Shown here piece after piece: positions 1-9,673 of a stretch of 64,000 nucleotides of DNA. The position numbers were made by a program, and so were the translations under genes. Each line of letters starts with the position of its first letter. The first letter of the stretch is position 1. The stretch comes from Leptospirales bacterium (GTDB lineage: Bacteria > Spirochaetota > Leptospiria > Leptospirales > Leptonemataceae). Under the pieces are notes generated by a model. That model searched no databases, was not told the DNA's origin, and worked only from the letters and a program-made list of their open reading frames with translations. The stretch lies in the NCBI GenBank assembly GCA_016788865.1, contig JAEUSB010000108.1:24650-88649 (forward strand). Reading direction: 5' to 3'.

Positions 1-949
1 CAAACATTCGCGCAACCAGATCTCGAATCATTGGCATTCGAGTGGCGCCGCCAACCAGGAGGACTTGATCCAGTTCGCGTGCGCGAATCCGCGAATCTCT
101 CAGGGCTTGTTCTACCGGTCTTCGCAATTTTTCCACGAGGGGAGCGCTCAACTCTTGAAACTCATCTCGAGTGAGTCTGTATGAGTACGATTTGCCATCC
201 ATCTCAAAGGCAACTGAAACTTCTGGCTGGTCAGTAAGTCGAACCTTCACGGATTCGGCAAAAGCTTGAATCATGGATTGCGCTTCCAGTGACATACTGC
301 GTATGTCTAACTTTCGCTTCATGTCTGCAGCAATAGCGGTTACAAAATCATCACCGCCAAGAAAGTTATCTCCGGCAGTGGCGCGTACTTCCATTACGCC
401 CTCAAAATACTCGAGTATCGAAACATCAAAAGTCCCGCCCCCCAGATCAAAGATTAGAACGCGCTGTTCCTCTTCTTCAAGATTCAAGCCATACGACAGC
501 GCGGCTGCAGTGGGCTCATTCAGCAGTCGCCGAACCTGGAGCCCCGCCAGTTCACCGGCAGTGCGGGTTGCCTTTCGCTGCGCGTCGCGGAAATAGGCGG
601 GCACAGTGATGACTGCTTCATTAACGGGCTGTCCCAGAGCCCGTTCAGCATCCGCTTTCAGGGACTTCAGAATCAACGCGGATAATTCCTCAGGACGAAA
701 CTCTTTCTTGCCGAGCCGCAACGTTTTTGCTGTGCCCATGAATCTTTTGAATCCCGACGATGTCAGGTTCGGAGCCGTTACCTGTCTATCCCTGGCGACC
801 GCTCCCGTGACAACTTCTCCGCTCTGGTCGATTCCCACAGACGAGGGAGTCAAGAATTTCCCGTGCGAATTTGGAAGGAGCCGAGGCTTGCCTTCATCCA
901 TCCACCCTACGAGACTATTGGAAGTACCCAGATCGATTCCGATGATCAT
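1..949 (-). CDS. hscC: HscC-like Hsp70 chaperone, N-terminal part (C-terminus beyond window)
   Basis: The reverse strand reads as the actin-like ATPase domain of an Hsp70. It opens with [15 protein letters not shown] (phosphate-1 loop), then [14 protein letters not shown], the phosphate-2 motif [22 protein letters not shown], and the adenosine motif [10 protein letters not shown]. The short N-terminus and the run from [11 protein letters not shown] onward resemble HscC-type specialised Hsp70s more than housekeeping DnaK. About 316 residues are inside the window; HscC proteins are near 550, so the substrate-binding domain lies to the left. The ATG at 949 has a strong ribosome site (AAGGAG, about 3-4 bases upstream). 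Cytoplasmic ATP-dependent protein folding is the family role; the client is unknown. No J-domain partner is visible here. Confidence 0.9.
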   Translation of the reverse strand, partial: MIIGIDLGTSNSLVGWMDEGKPRLLPNSHGKFLTPSSVGIDQSGEVVTGAVARDRQVTAPNLTSSGFKRFMGTAKTLRLGKKEFRPEELSALILKSLKADAERALGQPVNEAVITVPAYFRDAQRKATRTAGELAGLQVRRLLNEPTAAALSYGLNLEEEEQRVLIFDLGGGTFDVSILEYFEGVMEVRATAGDNFLGGDDFVTAIAADMKRKLDIRSMSLEAQSMIQAFAESVKVRLTDQPEVSVAFEMDGKSYSYRLTRDEFQELSAPLVEKLRRPVEQALRDSRIRARELDQVLLVGGATRMPMIRDLVARMF

Positions 950-1057
950 TATCTCCTTCCGTGGCAAATGTTGTGCGGTCGCGCAATAACATTTCGCAGG
1001 CCTTCGCCTCGCTGCCGCTGTACTTGTATGGTCTGGTCGGCGAGAATCCCGCGTTTG

Positions 1058-1086
1058 TTGTTGAGCATTGAGTTGCCATCATATAT
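1058..1086 (+). promoter_or_regulatory. possible sigma70-like promoter in the hscC/CPBP divergent gap
   Basis: In the 250-base gap between two divergent genes, TTGTTG (1058-1063) and ATATAT (1081-1086) are separated by 17 bases. This is a pattern match only, weak at both hexamers. No operator is evident in the gap. Confidence 0.2.
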
Positions 1087-1197
1087 CAGTGGTGTGGACG
1101 GGGTTTCTGTTTGCATGCGGCAAGGGCCAATCCAGCACTTGGCTGGAGTCACTCGCTCCTTTGAGCAAGCTTCCAAAGCCGTTTTTGAAAAAATGTC

Positions 1198-2031
1198 ATG
1201 AATCTTGAAAGATACAACCGCCCAATCTTCTTCTATTTAATGTCGCTCATCATTCCCTGGTGCTTGTGGCTTTTCGTGGCTTATCTGAGTCACCTGGAAA
1301 ATCGCGACGTGTGGCTCCAGGCGATTCAGGCAGGATTGGGGATGATGGGACTGATAAGTCCCGTGCTGGTTGCAGGCTATCTGTTTTCCCGGGACAGGAG
1401 CCTTATTGAAGACTTGAAGGTTCGCTTTCTTTCATTTGCTGGTTTTCCGGTCCGCTACACATTCATTACGCTCCTTCTCATCCCTGTTTCCATCATCGCT
1501 GCGCAGCTTCTCTCTGTCTTGATTGGGCATGGGCTTGAGCAGTTCGTCATTTCCGGTAGACCAACTTTCACCTCGATGCTACTTCCCCCGTGGTTCATTC
1601 TCTTGTTTGCGCCCGTGGTTGAAGAGATTGCCTGGCATTCCTACGGGACAGATACCCTGCGGCGGCGATTCAATCTGTTTACGACATCCATGATTTTTGC
1701 CGCCTACTGGGTAGTCTGGCATATTCCCCTGGCATTTATTAAGGGCTACTATCAAAGCAACGTGATTGCAGAAGGCCCCATTCATTCGCTGAATTTCGCA
1801 TTCAGCCTGTTTGTTTTTGTCATCTTGATGAACTGGCTGTATTACAAAACGAATCGCAGCATTGTCGTTGCAGTTCTGTTTCATCTAACAGCCAATATCT
1901 CGAACGAGATTTTTGCCACGCATCCGGACAGTAAGGTTATACAGACCGCGATTCTGCTTCTGGTAAGCGGCTACGTCCTCATTGCCGAAAGAGAAATGTT
2001 CTTTTCAAAGACGTTACCGACTAACGCATGA
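1198..2031 (+). CDS. CPBP-family intramembrane protease-like protein
   Basis: This is a 277-residue polytopic membrane protein. The Abi/CPBP signature is present: a glutamate pair E142-E143, then WHIPL with H175, and HLTAN with H229 and N233. These would form the intramembrane active site. The first motif is atypical: EExxxR reads EEIAWH, so the usual arginine is H147. Family members process prenylated or signal proteins and some give bacteriocin immunity; no substrate can be deduced here. The ATG at 1198 has only a weak upstream ribosome site. The gene stands alone, divergent from hscC. Confidence 0.82.
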   Translation: MNLERYNRPIFFYLMSLIIPWCLWLFVAYLSHLENRDVWLQAIQAGLGMMGLISPVLVAGYLFSRDRSLIEDLKVRFLSFAGFPVRYTFITLLLIPVSIIAAQLLSVLIGHGLEQFVISGRPTFTSMLLPPWFILLFAPVVEEIAWHSYGTDTLRRRFNLFTTSMIFAAYWVVWHIPLAFIKGYYQSNVIAEGPIHSLNFAFSLFVFVILMNWLYYKTNRSIVVAVLFHLTANISNEIFATHPDSKVIQTAILLLVSGYVLIAEREMFFSKTLPTNA

Positions 2032-2091
2032 GAACACCTGCCGCTCAAGGCTTGACATGCCCGAATACCAGAGCCGAATGTGGCTGGTCAT

Positions 2092-2949
2092 ATGAGAAAT
2101 TTCAGCTTTACTACTATTGTCTTTGGTTTGATCTGCTTATCCCTGACTTCCCTTCGAGCAAGTCCGGAGGATGACTTTGTAACCGCCGCCGAGCGCGGTG
2201 AACTTGAGACAGTCAAAACAGCACTCAAATCCGGAATGTCGATCAACGCGAGACGCAGTGACGGTGATACCGCCCTCATGGTGTCTGTGCGCGAAGGGCA
2301 AAGCGACGTGGCCCGGTACCTAATAGAAAAGAACGCTGACCTAAACATTCAGAAAGAAAACGGATTCTGTGCCCTGTCCGCCGCTGCGTCCAACAATCGG
2401 CTCGAGATTCTGAAACTGCTACTTCAGAAGGGCGCCCTTGTTAAGGGGCCCAGGGCTCCCAAGATAGTGGGAGTGCTCGGCGCATATCACGGCGGGCATC
2501 ATGATGCCCTTGAACTTCTTTTGAAAAGTGGAGCAAGCCCGGAAGAAGAAACGTTCGTTGGCCACACCGCACTCATCTTTGCATCCGGAAAAGGCGATGT
2601 CAAGAGTATCCGCCTGCTTCTCAAATACAAAGCAAATCCAAATAACGGCGATTTCAGGAACTCCACCGCATTGCATGACGCCGCGTCGTTGGAGTCCTCA
2701 GAATCCCTTGCTTTGCTCCTTGCTGCTGGTGGTAATCCAAACGCGCAGGACGAGGATGGGATCACGCCGCTAATGGAGGCTGTCAAGAGCAAGAAGATCG
2801 AGAATGTGCGCTTACTCATGAGGGCTGGCGCAAATCCCAGTCTTAAGGATAAGAACGGAGAGGACGCTCTTGCAAAGGCTGGTGATTCAAATGAAATCAA
2901 AACCATCCTCAATGCAAAGGCTGATTCCTCCAAAGCGACCAGGAATTGA
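2092..2949 (+). CDS. exported ankyrin-repeat protein
   Basis: A hydrophobic signal-like segment at the N-terminus ends near RAS-PED. It is followed by about seven ankyrin repeats, with motifs such as GDTALMVSVREGQ, GHTALIFASGKGD and GITPLMEAVKSKK, filling almost the whole 285 residues. Ankyrin repeats are protein-binding scaffolds; the partner is unknown. A GTG 12 bases upstream (2080) is an alternative start, but the ATG at 2092 puts the basic residue directly before the hydrophobic core. Three more ankyrin proteins occur in this window. The downstream neighbour is convergent. Confidence 0.85.
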   Translation: MRNFSFTTIVFGLICLSLTSLRASPEDDFVTAAERGELETVKTALKSGMSINARRSDGDTALMVSVREGQSDVARYLIEKNADLNIQKENGFCALSAAASNNRLEILKLLLQKGALVKGPRAPKIVGVLGAYHGGHHDALELLLKSGASPEEETFVGHTALIFASGKGDVKSIRLLLKYKANPNNGDFRNSTALHDAASLESSESLALLLAAGGNPNAQDEDGITPLMEAVKSKKIENVRLLMRAGANPSLKDKNGEDALAKAGDSNEIKTILNAKADSSKATRN

Positions 2950-3017
2950 TCTCATCGATTTCTCGTTAAAGCTCGGCTCCAGGCACGCGCTCGGAATGCT
3001 GAATTGATTGGAAGAAG

Positions 3018-5369
3018 CTAGCCCTTGTCTCTTCGGCCGGAATCGAACGTTTGTGGAATGGATGTAGCCTGGGTCAGGAATGAAAGGAGTTCGTTAAACG
3101 GCATAGGTTTTGCCCACCAGTACCCCTGCATGAGGTCGCAGGCGTGCAATTGAAGGAAGTCACGTTGCTCGTTTGTTTCAACTCCTTCGGCAATCACGTT
3201 TAATCTCAGACTGTGCGCCAGACTTATAATGGCCCGAACGATGGATGCATTGTCCGCATCGACGGTTACATCGCGGACGAATGATTTGTCAATTTTCAAA
3301 TAGTGTATCTTCAGTTGTCGCAGGTAGCTCAAAGAAGAATAGCCGATACCAAAGTCATCGATAGAAAACTTTATTCCAAGATCGGAGAGGTATTGGATCG
3401 CAAGAATCGATTTCTCGGTGTCTTCCATTAGCATGCTTTCAGTTACTTCGAGTTCAAGACGATGCGGATCGAACCTGAACTTCTGAATTGTTCCTTCAAT
3501 GCTCTGGCAAAAATGTTCATCCTGGAGTTGCCTGGCGCTGACGTTAACCGAAATTCGGACATGTCCCAGAGAGACTGCGTCCAGATCAGCAAAGCGCTGC
3601 GCCACTTCTTCCATCACCCATTTGCCAATCTCAAGAATCTGTCCCGATTCCTCTGCGATTGGGATAAATCGCTCGGGCGGAATGTTTCCCCAGATGGGAT
3701 GTCGCCAGCGAATTAGCGCTTCGCATGCGTCCGCTGTTCTCGTTCGAAAATCAAGTTGCGGTTGGTAGTGGACTTCGAGTTGATTCAGATAGATCGCGTC
3801 TCGTAAGGCCCTTTCCATTTCAATGCGTTCATGAGTGACGCGATTCAGTTCTGCCGAATAGAACTGAAATTGATTTCTGCCGTTCTCCTTTGCATGATAC
3901 ATTGCAATGTCTGAATTCTTCAGCAGGATATCGGGTGTAAGGCCGTCGCGTGGATAAATGGCAATTCCGATGCTGGCGCTGGTCGTGATCCTCACACCGT
4001 CGATCATCATAGGCTGAGCAATCGATTCGCAGATCTTGCGAGCCAGGTGGGCTGCATCATCGGCATCCTGCCCCGGCAACAGTAAGATGAATTCATCGCC
4101 GCTGCGTCGGGAGACAGTGTCAATCGGACTAACGCATTCCAGGAGCAACTCTGTTGCCCGTTTCAACACCAGATCTCCATGGTGATGTCCAAGTGAATCG
4201 TTAATCTTTTTGAAATGGTCAATATCCAAAAATAGCAAAGCAAATGAAGTCTGTTGCGTATCAGCGACAGTGATTGCATGCTCTAATCGGTCGGCAAACA
4301 ATACCCGATTGGGCAAGCCAGTGAGCATGTCGTGATGGCCAAGGTAACGAATTTGTGCTTCTGCCTGGGAGCGTTGAATTTCTGAAGCGGCTCTGGCTGC
4401 AAAAATTTCGAGCATTGTTCGCGCGTAGCCGGCTTTTTGTAGAGGTTGATCGTGTAGCAATGTGAGCACGCCAATCTGGTTCTGGTCTCTATCTGTCAGC
4501 ATAATCCCAAAATGAGTTATATTGGGCTGCGCCCCGAGTTCCTTCCATGGGATTTCTACCACTTTGTATCTAAAGTTGCCGACGAGCTGATTCCGCGACC
4601 AGACTGCCAGCGATTGAACTTCTTGTTTGCCACCTAAAAGTTCACCGACGATTGCATACTGGGCGGAGAATGCTCCAGCGAGTTCTCTTACCATTGCGCG
4701 AAAGAATTCCTCTCCGGTGCCTGTCGTTCCTGCGGCAACCTTTCGAAGCAGCGCCTCGCGCTGTTCGAATTCCAGAATGGAACCAAGCAAGCGAGCGCTG
4801 AGTGCAATAAAGAATGCAAGTATACCAAAGTGCACAACGTGAACTTTACCAGAGAATAGGCCCATCGCATAGAGCAAGTCCGTGACGCCCGTAATGCCCA
4901 TCATCGTGGCTCCAACGATGACGGACAGATTCTCACGATCTTTCCGAATGGTAGGTATCAGCACGAGCATCCAGATAGGAATCGAAACCAGCAGGCTGAT
5001 CTGATAGATCGGAAGGAGCGATTCTAAACGTCCGTCCGGAAGAAGAACATAGAGCAGAGACCCCGTGACCAGGACCGCGTAGAATTGCCAGAGACGCCTC
5101 AGTAAATTCTTGTATCCGCTGCCAAAGAGCACGGCGAAAAACAGAGCGAGTGCAAGGGGCATGCTGTAGAAGGCGGTCAGCTCCACGCCCCGCCAGGAGC
5201 CCTGATAGATAAGCCCCCTGGCCGAACTTACGCTGAGGGTCCAAAGGCCAATGGCACATGAGAAGGCTGAGTAGGATAGAAGGAGTGGTCGAAATCGTCG
5301 CGTCAGGGAGAGTGCAAACCCGAGCAGGCCAGCAGCAATATAGAGCAGAGCAATTATGAATGTTTCCAA
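3018..5369 (-). CDS. membrane GGDEF-EAL protein, probable c-di-GMP phosphodiesterase
   Basis: This 783-residue protein has about seven N-terminal membrane helices (1-195), a GAF-like linker region (about 215-335), a GGDEF domain (about 345-505) and an EAL domain (about 515-770). The GGDEF signature reads RRSGDEF (421-427), which can still be active. The inhibitory RxxD site is SPID, so product inhibition is probably lost. The EAL domain keeps EAL (550-552), the DDFGIGYSSL metal loop (671-680) and LKIDKSFV. Phosphodiesterase activity is therefore likely and cyclase activity possible. The start is a TTG at 5369, chosen because AGGAGG lies 6 bases upstream. Confidence 0.93.
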   Translation of the reverse strand: METFIIALLYIAAGLLGFALSLTRRFRPLLLSYSAFSCAIGLWTLSVSSARGLIYQGSWRGVELTAFYSMPLALALFFAVLFGSGYKNLLRRLWQFYAVLVTGSLLYVLLPDGRLESLLPIYQISLLVSIPIWMLVLIPTIRKDRENLSVIVGATMMGITGVTDLLYAMGLFSGKVHVVHFGILAFFIALSARLLGSILEFEQREALLRKVAAGTTGTGEEFFRAMVRELAGAFSAQYAIVGELLGGKQEVQSLAVWSRNQLVGNFRYKVVEIPWKELGAQPNITHFGIMLTDRDQNQIGVLTLLHDQPLQKAGYARTMLEIFAARAASEIQRSQAEAQIRYLGHHDMLTGLPNRVLFADRLEHAITVADTQQTSFALLFLDIDHFKKINDSLGHHHGDLVLKRATELLLECVSPIDTVSRRSGDEFILLLPGQDADDAAHLARKICESIAQPMMIDGVRITTSASIGIAIYPRDGLTPDILLKNSDIAMYHAKENGRNQFQFYSAELNRVTHERIEMERALRDAIYLNQLEVHYQPQLDFRTRTADACEALIRWRHPIWGNIPPERFIPIAEESGQILEIGKWVMEEVAQRFADLDAVSLGHVRISVNVSARQLQDEHFCQSIEGTIQKFRFDPHRLELEVTESMLMEDTEKSILAIQYLSDLGIKFSIDDFGIGYSSLSYLRQLKIHYLKIDKSFVRDVTVDADNASIVRAIISLAHSLRLNVIAEGVETNEQRDFLQLHACDLMQGYWWAKPMPFNELLSFLTQATSIPQTFDSGRRDKG

Positions 5370-5448
5370 GACCGCCCTCCTACCGCCGCGCCTATCCTGG
5401 GTGCTTGAGTCTCTGTCAATTGCAAGAACTATTGGGTTTGAAATCGAA

Positions 5449-5546
5449 CAAAAAAAAATGACGCTTCACCTAACACCCGTTCGTCAGGAGCCTGTTCCGA
5501 GGCAAGACGGGAACGTCGCATAGATGCCGTATAACGTTAGTGAGCG
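5449..5546 (-). terminator. complex stem-loop followed by nine T, probable terminator
   Basis: Read on the minus strand, CGCTCACTAAC (5546-5536) pairs imperfectly with GTTAGGTGAAGCG (5474-5462). An inner imperfect stem and a GCCT/AGGC hairpin lie between them. A run of nine T follows (5457-5449). This fits intrinsic termination after the Cys-repeat gene ending at 5578, although the stem is unusually long and bulged. Confidence 0.45.
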
Positions 5547-5577
5547 TAAAGTTCGAAGTGATTGGCGCAACCAAAAC

Positions 5578-6168
5578 TCAGTCATGCATGTGTGATTTGC
5601 ATGCGGCCGACAGTTGTTCCTGTTTCGTCCTCAGGCAGGCATATTGAGGATGTTCTCCGCTAACGGACCCGCAGTGAGCACGCAAATCCTTCCCGCAGTC
5701 AGTATTGAACTTCTTCTGTCGAGCTCTGCTGTCCCGTCGATCCTTCAAATGAGCACGACAAACTTCTGAGACACGCGATTCGTTGTCATACAGACATTTC
5801 CCGGCGCTCACCCCTTGCCTTCCATAACAAATGGTCTGTCTCTCTTGATCGCATGCGTTTCGATTCAAATAGGGCGCATCCGATTTCTTGATGATCCCAA
5901 GTTCCAATTTGCAATCATCGCTGAGTTCTGTTTCACGCTTGCCCAGGCAGGCCAGTGCTCCATCCACGGATGTCTCCGTCTTACAGAGCTTTGCCCGATC
6001 AAGAATGCAACCGGCGCGTTCCCATTCATCCCGAAGGCGAATGTCCGATCCCGGTCCAACTGGACCAGGTGTCGGCGCAGTCTTGCAAAACGAAATAGCG
6101 GCCAGCAGAACCAATGCGATGGTTAGTATGGCGCGTTCTGCTGAGGATGTGTGGAATCTATAATTCAT
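5578..6168 (-). CDS. exported cysteine-repeat protein resembling GLG1 repeats
   Basis: This 196-residue protein has an N-terminal hydrophobic segment (about 13-30) ending in SFC, which could be a relaxed spirochaetal lipobox. Three repeats of about 50 residues follow. Each has the order C...C...CL...L...C, as in CILDRAKLC / ALACLGKRETELSDDC, NACDQERQTIC / KCLYDNESRVSEVC and TDCGKDLRAHC / YACLRTKQEQLSAAC. This spacing matches the Cys-rich GLG1 repeat of eukaryotic Golgi glycoprotein 1, also found in some bacterial secreted proteins. The cysteines are probably disulfide-bonded in the periplasm. Function is unknown. Confidence 0.75.
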   Translation of the reverse strand: MNYRFHTSSAERAILTIALVLLAAISFCKTAPTPGPVGPGSDIRLRDEWERAGCILDRAKLCKTETSVDGALACLGKRETELSDDCKLELGIIKKSDAPYLNRNACDQERQTICYGRQGVSAGKCLYDNESRVSEVCRAHLKDRRDSRARQKKFNTDCGKDLRAHCGSVSGEHPQYACLRTKQEQLSAACKSHMHD

Positions 6169-6311
6169 CCAGCCGAAGCTTTCGGAACTGCAGGGAGACG
6201 GTCAAGCGATTACAAGCTCAAGCCGGGGTCCAATTTATCGGTGTCCCTGAATTCTAGTGTTCACGCAACCTGGCATTCCGATTCAAAGAATTGCGGAGCG
6301 ATTAGACGGGG

Positions 6312-8054
6312 CTATTCGGGCTTCAGTGAAGTCAGTACCTTGTTGCGGGTGTCCACGACAATTATCCCACCCGTTTTGAAATCAGGGAGGAGCTGGGTGA
6401 TGGTCCAGAGGCCGACCGAATTGACCTTTGGTCCCCCGGATTTGGCAACGGCCTCATAAAACGTATCGATCGAAATCTCGCCAATGTCGAATGTCCTGTT
6501 GGCCTTTGGACGGAGTCGGATCAAGCGGGAACGATCCCCAACGGAGAACCATGTTTGTCTGTGTTCCGTGTAACCTGTTGCGGTATCTACCTTGCCTACC
6601 GCGACGCTGTCGATTTTTGTTGCCAGAGCGTACCAGATATCACCGTTAGGCGCTATTGTCGGCCCGGTGAGATAGATTCCCTTGGTAGGGAAGCCCAAGC
6701 GTCCCAGTGGTATCATCTCTCCTGCGGGCGTGAGTCGATAGAGAAAATCTTCAAATGCGTTTACAAAGTTTTGATTCTCGTCCACGCATCCGCCGGCGAA
6801 GAATGCATAGAGGTTCTTTCTTGGAACTGGTTTTCCGTTAATCGTTGGCTCCACACGTTTTGCCGACCATCCGCCATCTGATTGTCTTTCCATGAAGAAC
6901 GGAGTTGTGGAATAGTTCTTGCCTGATGTGTCTTCGGGGCCTTTAACAAACAACCAGGCGTTACCTGCTCGTGTGGAGAGAACTGTGGACGCATCCCCGC
7001 CGGTCTTCCAACCGTTTCCAATCTTTGCAAGCTGTGAGGGTTTGGCGACGAATGCAGGTGAGGCAAGGTTTTCATCAAAGCTCATGAATGCGTTGTGATC
7101 CTCAAGGGTCATTCCAAGGATCAATCCCTTTGGAAGAATTTGCAGCTGATGAATAGGATAGTTGCTGAGAAAGAACGCGTCCCCCTTCTCGCCAGCTTTC
7201 TTTGCCAGATTCAACACTGAAAGCCGTGTGATGGCAGTTGCCTTTGGCTTGTCAAAATTTGTCATGCGAGAGACGGCAAGTGCCCTCTCCGTGTTTGCGT
7301 AGGTTCCGAAAGTTTTCTCTATTAAGAAGATTTCGCCCTTCTCATTGCGGGGAGTGAGTATTAGATCTGAGTCGTATAAGCCAACGACAGACACGGCCGT
7401 TCCACCCGAGATGGTAAACTTCACTGGAGTGAGCTTTGCGGATTCTGCTTGGATTGTTCCGGAAACAAACTGATCCGCGGCGGGGCCGGTTTGCTCGAAG
7501 ATGTGTGTTGCCGTGGCAGGCTGATTGTTTGCCTGCGTGTTTGCCGCGGTGCTGGCCGGTCTGCTAATCGCTACTGTTTCCAGTAGTGGGCTCCATACTG
7601 CCACTATCGTTCTGAATTTTGCTGCGTTGTCTGACATTATCACGAAGGCCTGCATTGTGTCCGCTGAGGTTCCAAATGCGTAATACAGCGCGTAGACAGT
7701 CTCCTGGCCTTTTTGGAGGACCCTGGATTGCGCAACAAATGGAACCCCGCTCTTTGTTTTGCCGGATGCAATTTGATCCGGATTCTTTTTTGCGACGGTG
7801 TAGTCACGCTTCATGCTTTCCATAAAGCGTTCCAGGAATACTTCCGGTTTGTCCTTCCAGGCAATGACCTTTGTTACCAGGGCGATCCCGTCATCGCGAC
7901 TCAGGGAAAGTCCAAAATCCTGTTCCTTTTTGGAAGTGGGGCTTCCATCGGATGTGAACGTGAGGGATCCAAATGTCAGTGGCGCAGCACTTAATGCCCC
8001 CGAGCAAACTATTGCAAGTATGGGAAGAATCTGGCGCATACATACAGGACGCAT
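6312..8054 (-). CDS. secreted protein of unknown function, possible C-terminal beta-propeller
   Basis: A signal peptide is clear (ILPILAIVCSGALSAA). Residues about 25-165 resemble small periplasmic domains that handle stress or lipoproteins, but no family is assigned. The rest (about 180-580) contains recurring strand-rich segments with phrases such as APNGDIWYALATKI, which suggests a propeller-like fold. The ATG at 8054 has GGGG directly before it; a second ATG at 8039 is possible. It stands alone on the minus strand. Confidence 0.75.
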   Translation of the reverse strand: MRPVCMRQILPILAIVCSGALSAAPLTFGSLTFTSDGSPTSKKEQDFGLSLSRDDGIALVTKVIAWKDKPEVFLERFMESMKRDYTVAKKNPDQIASGKTKSGVPFVAQSRVLQKGQETVYALYYAFGTSADTMQAFVIMSDNAAKFRTIVAVWSPLLETVAISRPASTAANTQANNQPATATHIFEQTGPAADQFVSGTIQAESAKLTPVKFTISGGTAVSVVGLYDSDLILTPRNEKGEIFLIEKTFGTYANTERALAVSRMTNFDKPKATAITRLSVLNLAKKAGEKGDAFFLSNYPIHQLQILPKGLILGMTLEDHNAFMSFDENLASPAFVAKPSQLAKIGNGWKTGGDASTVLSTRAGNAWLFVKGPEDTSGKNYSTTPFFMERQSDGGWSAKRVEPTINGKPVPRKNLYAFFAGGCVDENQNFVNAFEDFLYRLTPAGEMIPLGRLGFPTKGIYLTGPTIAPNGDIWYALATKIDSVAVGKVDTATGYTEHRQTWFSVGDRSRLIRLRPKANRTFDIGEISIDTFYEAVAKSGGPKVNSVGLWTITQLLPDFKTGGIIVVDTRNKVLTSLKPE

Positions 8055-8164
8055 CCCCTGAATAATCGTGCGACTCTTTTTCCTGGCGTGCGGGAAAAAT
8101 GCTCATGACTGACGGAACTGACGATCACCAGGTGCCCTGTTAGGAGAAATCCTCGGAGCATGTG

Positions 8165-8929
8165 ATGCCAGACTCAAATGGTTTTGTTCAAAGATTGGTT
8201 GACTTAGTTAAAAACAAGAAGTTCGCCGACTACATTAAAGACTCACCGGAAACAGTTGCTGAAAGTTTACGCGGCCGGCACGTTTTTGTTTCGGCGGAGT
8301 TTGGCGAAGGAGAACCCGAACCAGGTCAATCAAAAGTCGGCGGAAAGCCGGATCTTCCGGAAAAGGTGGCATGGCCGGCTGAGTACGACTCGGAGAGCCC
8401 GCTGGCTTTCATCGCCCAAATCAACCTTGCGGAGGTGCATCCACATGATTTAGTGGGGCGCCTGCCGGAAAAAGGAATGTTGTGGTTTTTTACAATCGCT
8501 GACGGCGACAGAGCATACGGTGAAGGAATCGACGAGGCAACTTCCGCTCTGTTATATGACGCCAATCCGGGCCCTCTTTCTCCCCGTGAAATTCCGGCAG
8601 AACTTGACGAGAACGAATATGCAATGATTGAGGAGCGAGCCCTGGAGTTTGGCGCCGCCATCTCTCTGTCAGGGTACCACGATAGGGGGATAACGGATCG
8701 AATCGTTGATGCTTTGCGTGAAATCGGAGGCAGGTACGGTCCTGTGCACATGCTGACTAAACATCACGCCGAGGATGGTTCGGAAATGGTGTCCTTAATC
8801 GACATGAATGGTTACGAGATCTCAAGCGATGTCTTCATTGAAGGAATTCTTGAGTTCGTTCTGAGCGACGCTGATCTTGCTGCCGGAAAACTTGAACTGG
8901 CTTCGTGTAAATTCACGCCAGGAACTTAG
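8165..8929 (+). CDS. YwqG/DUF1963-family protein
   Basis: The family signature is present: a glycine/proline segment SKVGGKPDLPE followed by the aromatic strand PLAFIAQINLAEV and later GMLWFFTIADGD. Length (254 residues) fits the family, and no signal peptide is present. YwqG-like proteins have no settled function and often sit near toxin-immunity or accessory genes. The ATG at 8165 is preferred over the GTG at 8162 because GGAG (8155-8158) is then 6 bases away. A second protein with a DUF1963-like C-terminus lies at 15570-16484. Confidence 0.8.
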   Translation: MPDSNGFVQRLVDLVKNKKFADYIKDSPETVAESLRGRHVFVSAEFGEGEPEPGQSKVGGKPDLPEKVAWPAEYDSESPLAFIAQINLAEVHPHDLVGRLPEKGMLWFFTIADGDRAYGEGIDEATSALLYDANPGPLSPREIPAELDENEYAMIEERALEFGAAISLSGYHDRGITDRIVDALREIGGRYGPVHMLTKHHAEDGSEMVSLIDMNGYEISSDVFIEGILEFVLSDADLAAGKLELASCKFTPGT

Positions 8930-9078
8930 CCGTGCAGATCTCGGAATCACGATTAAAGCGCGAGGACTGAAACTTTCAATGGCGGCGGGCAACAGATTTG
9001 TTTCCATTATTTTCGTTTACTCGGCCATCACGCAAGCCCCGAGGATTCGATCAAGCTCTTGAAACAATAACGGAATTT

Positions 9079-9609
9079 CTATTCCAGTAATTTTCCCGTA
9101 TTGATGAAGGCGATGCCCGTCAGGCGGCCCGTGTCGTCTGTCAGCGCGAGAACGCTCAGGTAGTCGTGGATCATCGCACTCATACGCAGCACGATCTTCC
9201 CACATTCGTACGCTTGCCCCATTTTCGAACGCTGGCCTTGCAACTTGACGGCAAAGGGAGTTGCGTTTGTAGTTAAGCGGGCCGTATTGAGATCGAGTCC
9301 TGCGGGGACTCCGTCGGCTACGAGCACGGACCAGCGGCTTGTCGCTTTGTAACCATTTACGTTTAGCAAGCGGCGCATCTGGATTACCTGGCCGCATGCA
9401 AGGCGAGCGGGTTCCTGGATTTGCTTTTGATTGTCGTAATCCAGGTGGTTACCTTCCCAGAATGACACCTTGTGCGCGCTCTGAGCCAGGATTGTGGAGC
9501 TACCCAGAATCGCCACGGCGAGAAGCAACCAGAAGCGGTACCACTTTGCTTTTATCATGATCCAATTGGACGGAGTTCCTGGCTTTGAGTTCATGCTTTT
9601 CGGTAGCAT
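9079..9609 (-). CDS. exported protein of unknown function
   Basis: This 176-residue protein has a long basic N-region, then a hydrophobic segment (FWLLLAVAILGSSTILAQS) typical of a signal peptide. The mature part has two cysteines and no motif I recognise. The ATG at 9609 was chosen because GGGGG lies about 5 bases upstream. The frame stays open farther (to 9870), but that extension lacks a ribosome site and overlaps the upstream region of the next gene. A start at 9558 (MIKAKW) would give a more usual signal peptide but lacks a ribosome site. Confidence 0.6.
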   Translation of the reverse strand: MLPKSMNSKPGTPSNWIMIKAKWYRFWLLLAVAILGSSTILAQSAHKVSFWEGNHLDYDNQKQIQEPARLACGQVIQMRRLLNVNGYKATSRWSVLVADGVPAGLDLNTARLTTNATPFAVKLQGQRSKMGQAYECGKIVLRMSAMIHDYLSVLALTDDTGRLTGIAFINTGKLLE

Positions 9610-9673
9610 GTTTTCCCCCTGCAATAGCCTATTGACCTGGAATAGATCCCTTTTCAAACTTGGTCGTGAGGCT

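Noticed and set aside
273..1201. Plus-strand open frames opposite the Hsp70 gene
   Set aside because: They are antisense shadows; the minus strand carries unmistakable Hsp70 motifs through the whole region.
5462..5546. Integron attC-like site (ACCTAAC ... GTTAGTG with bulged inner stem)
   Set aside because: The right core does not fit GTTRRRY, no second copy or integrase is visible, and nine T follow on the minus strand. A terminator for the 5578 gene explains it better.
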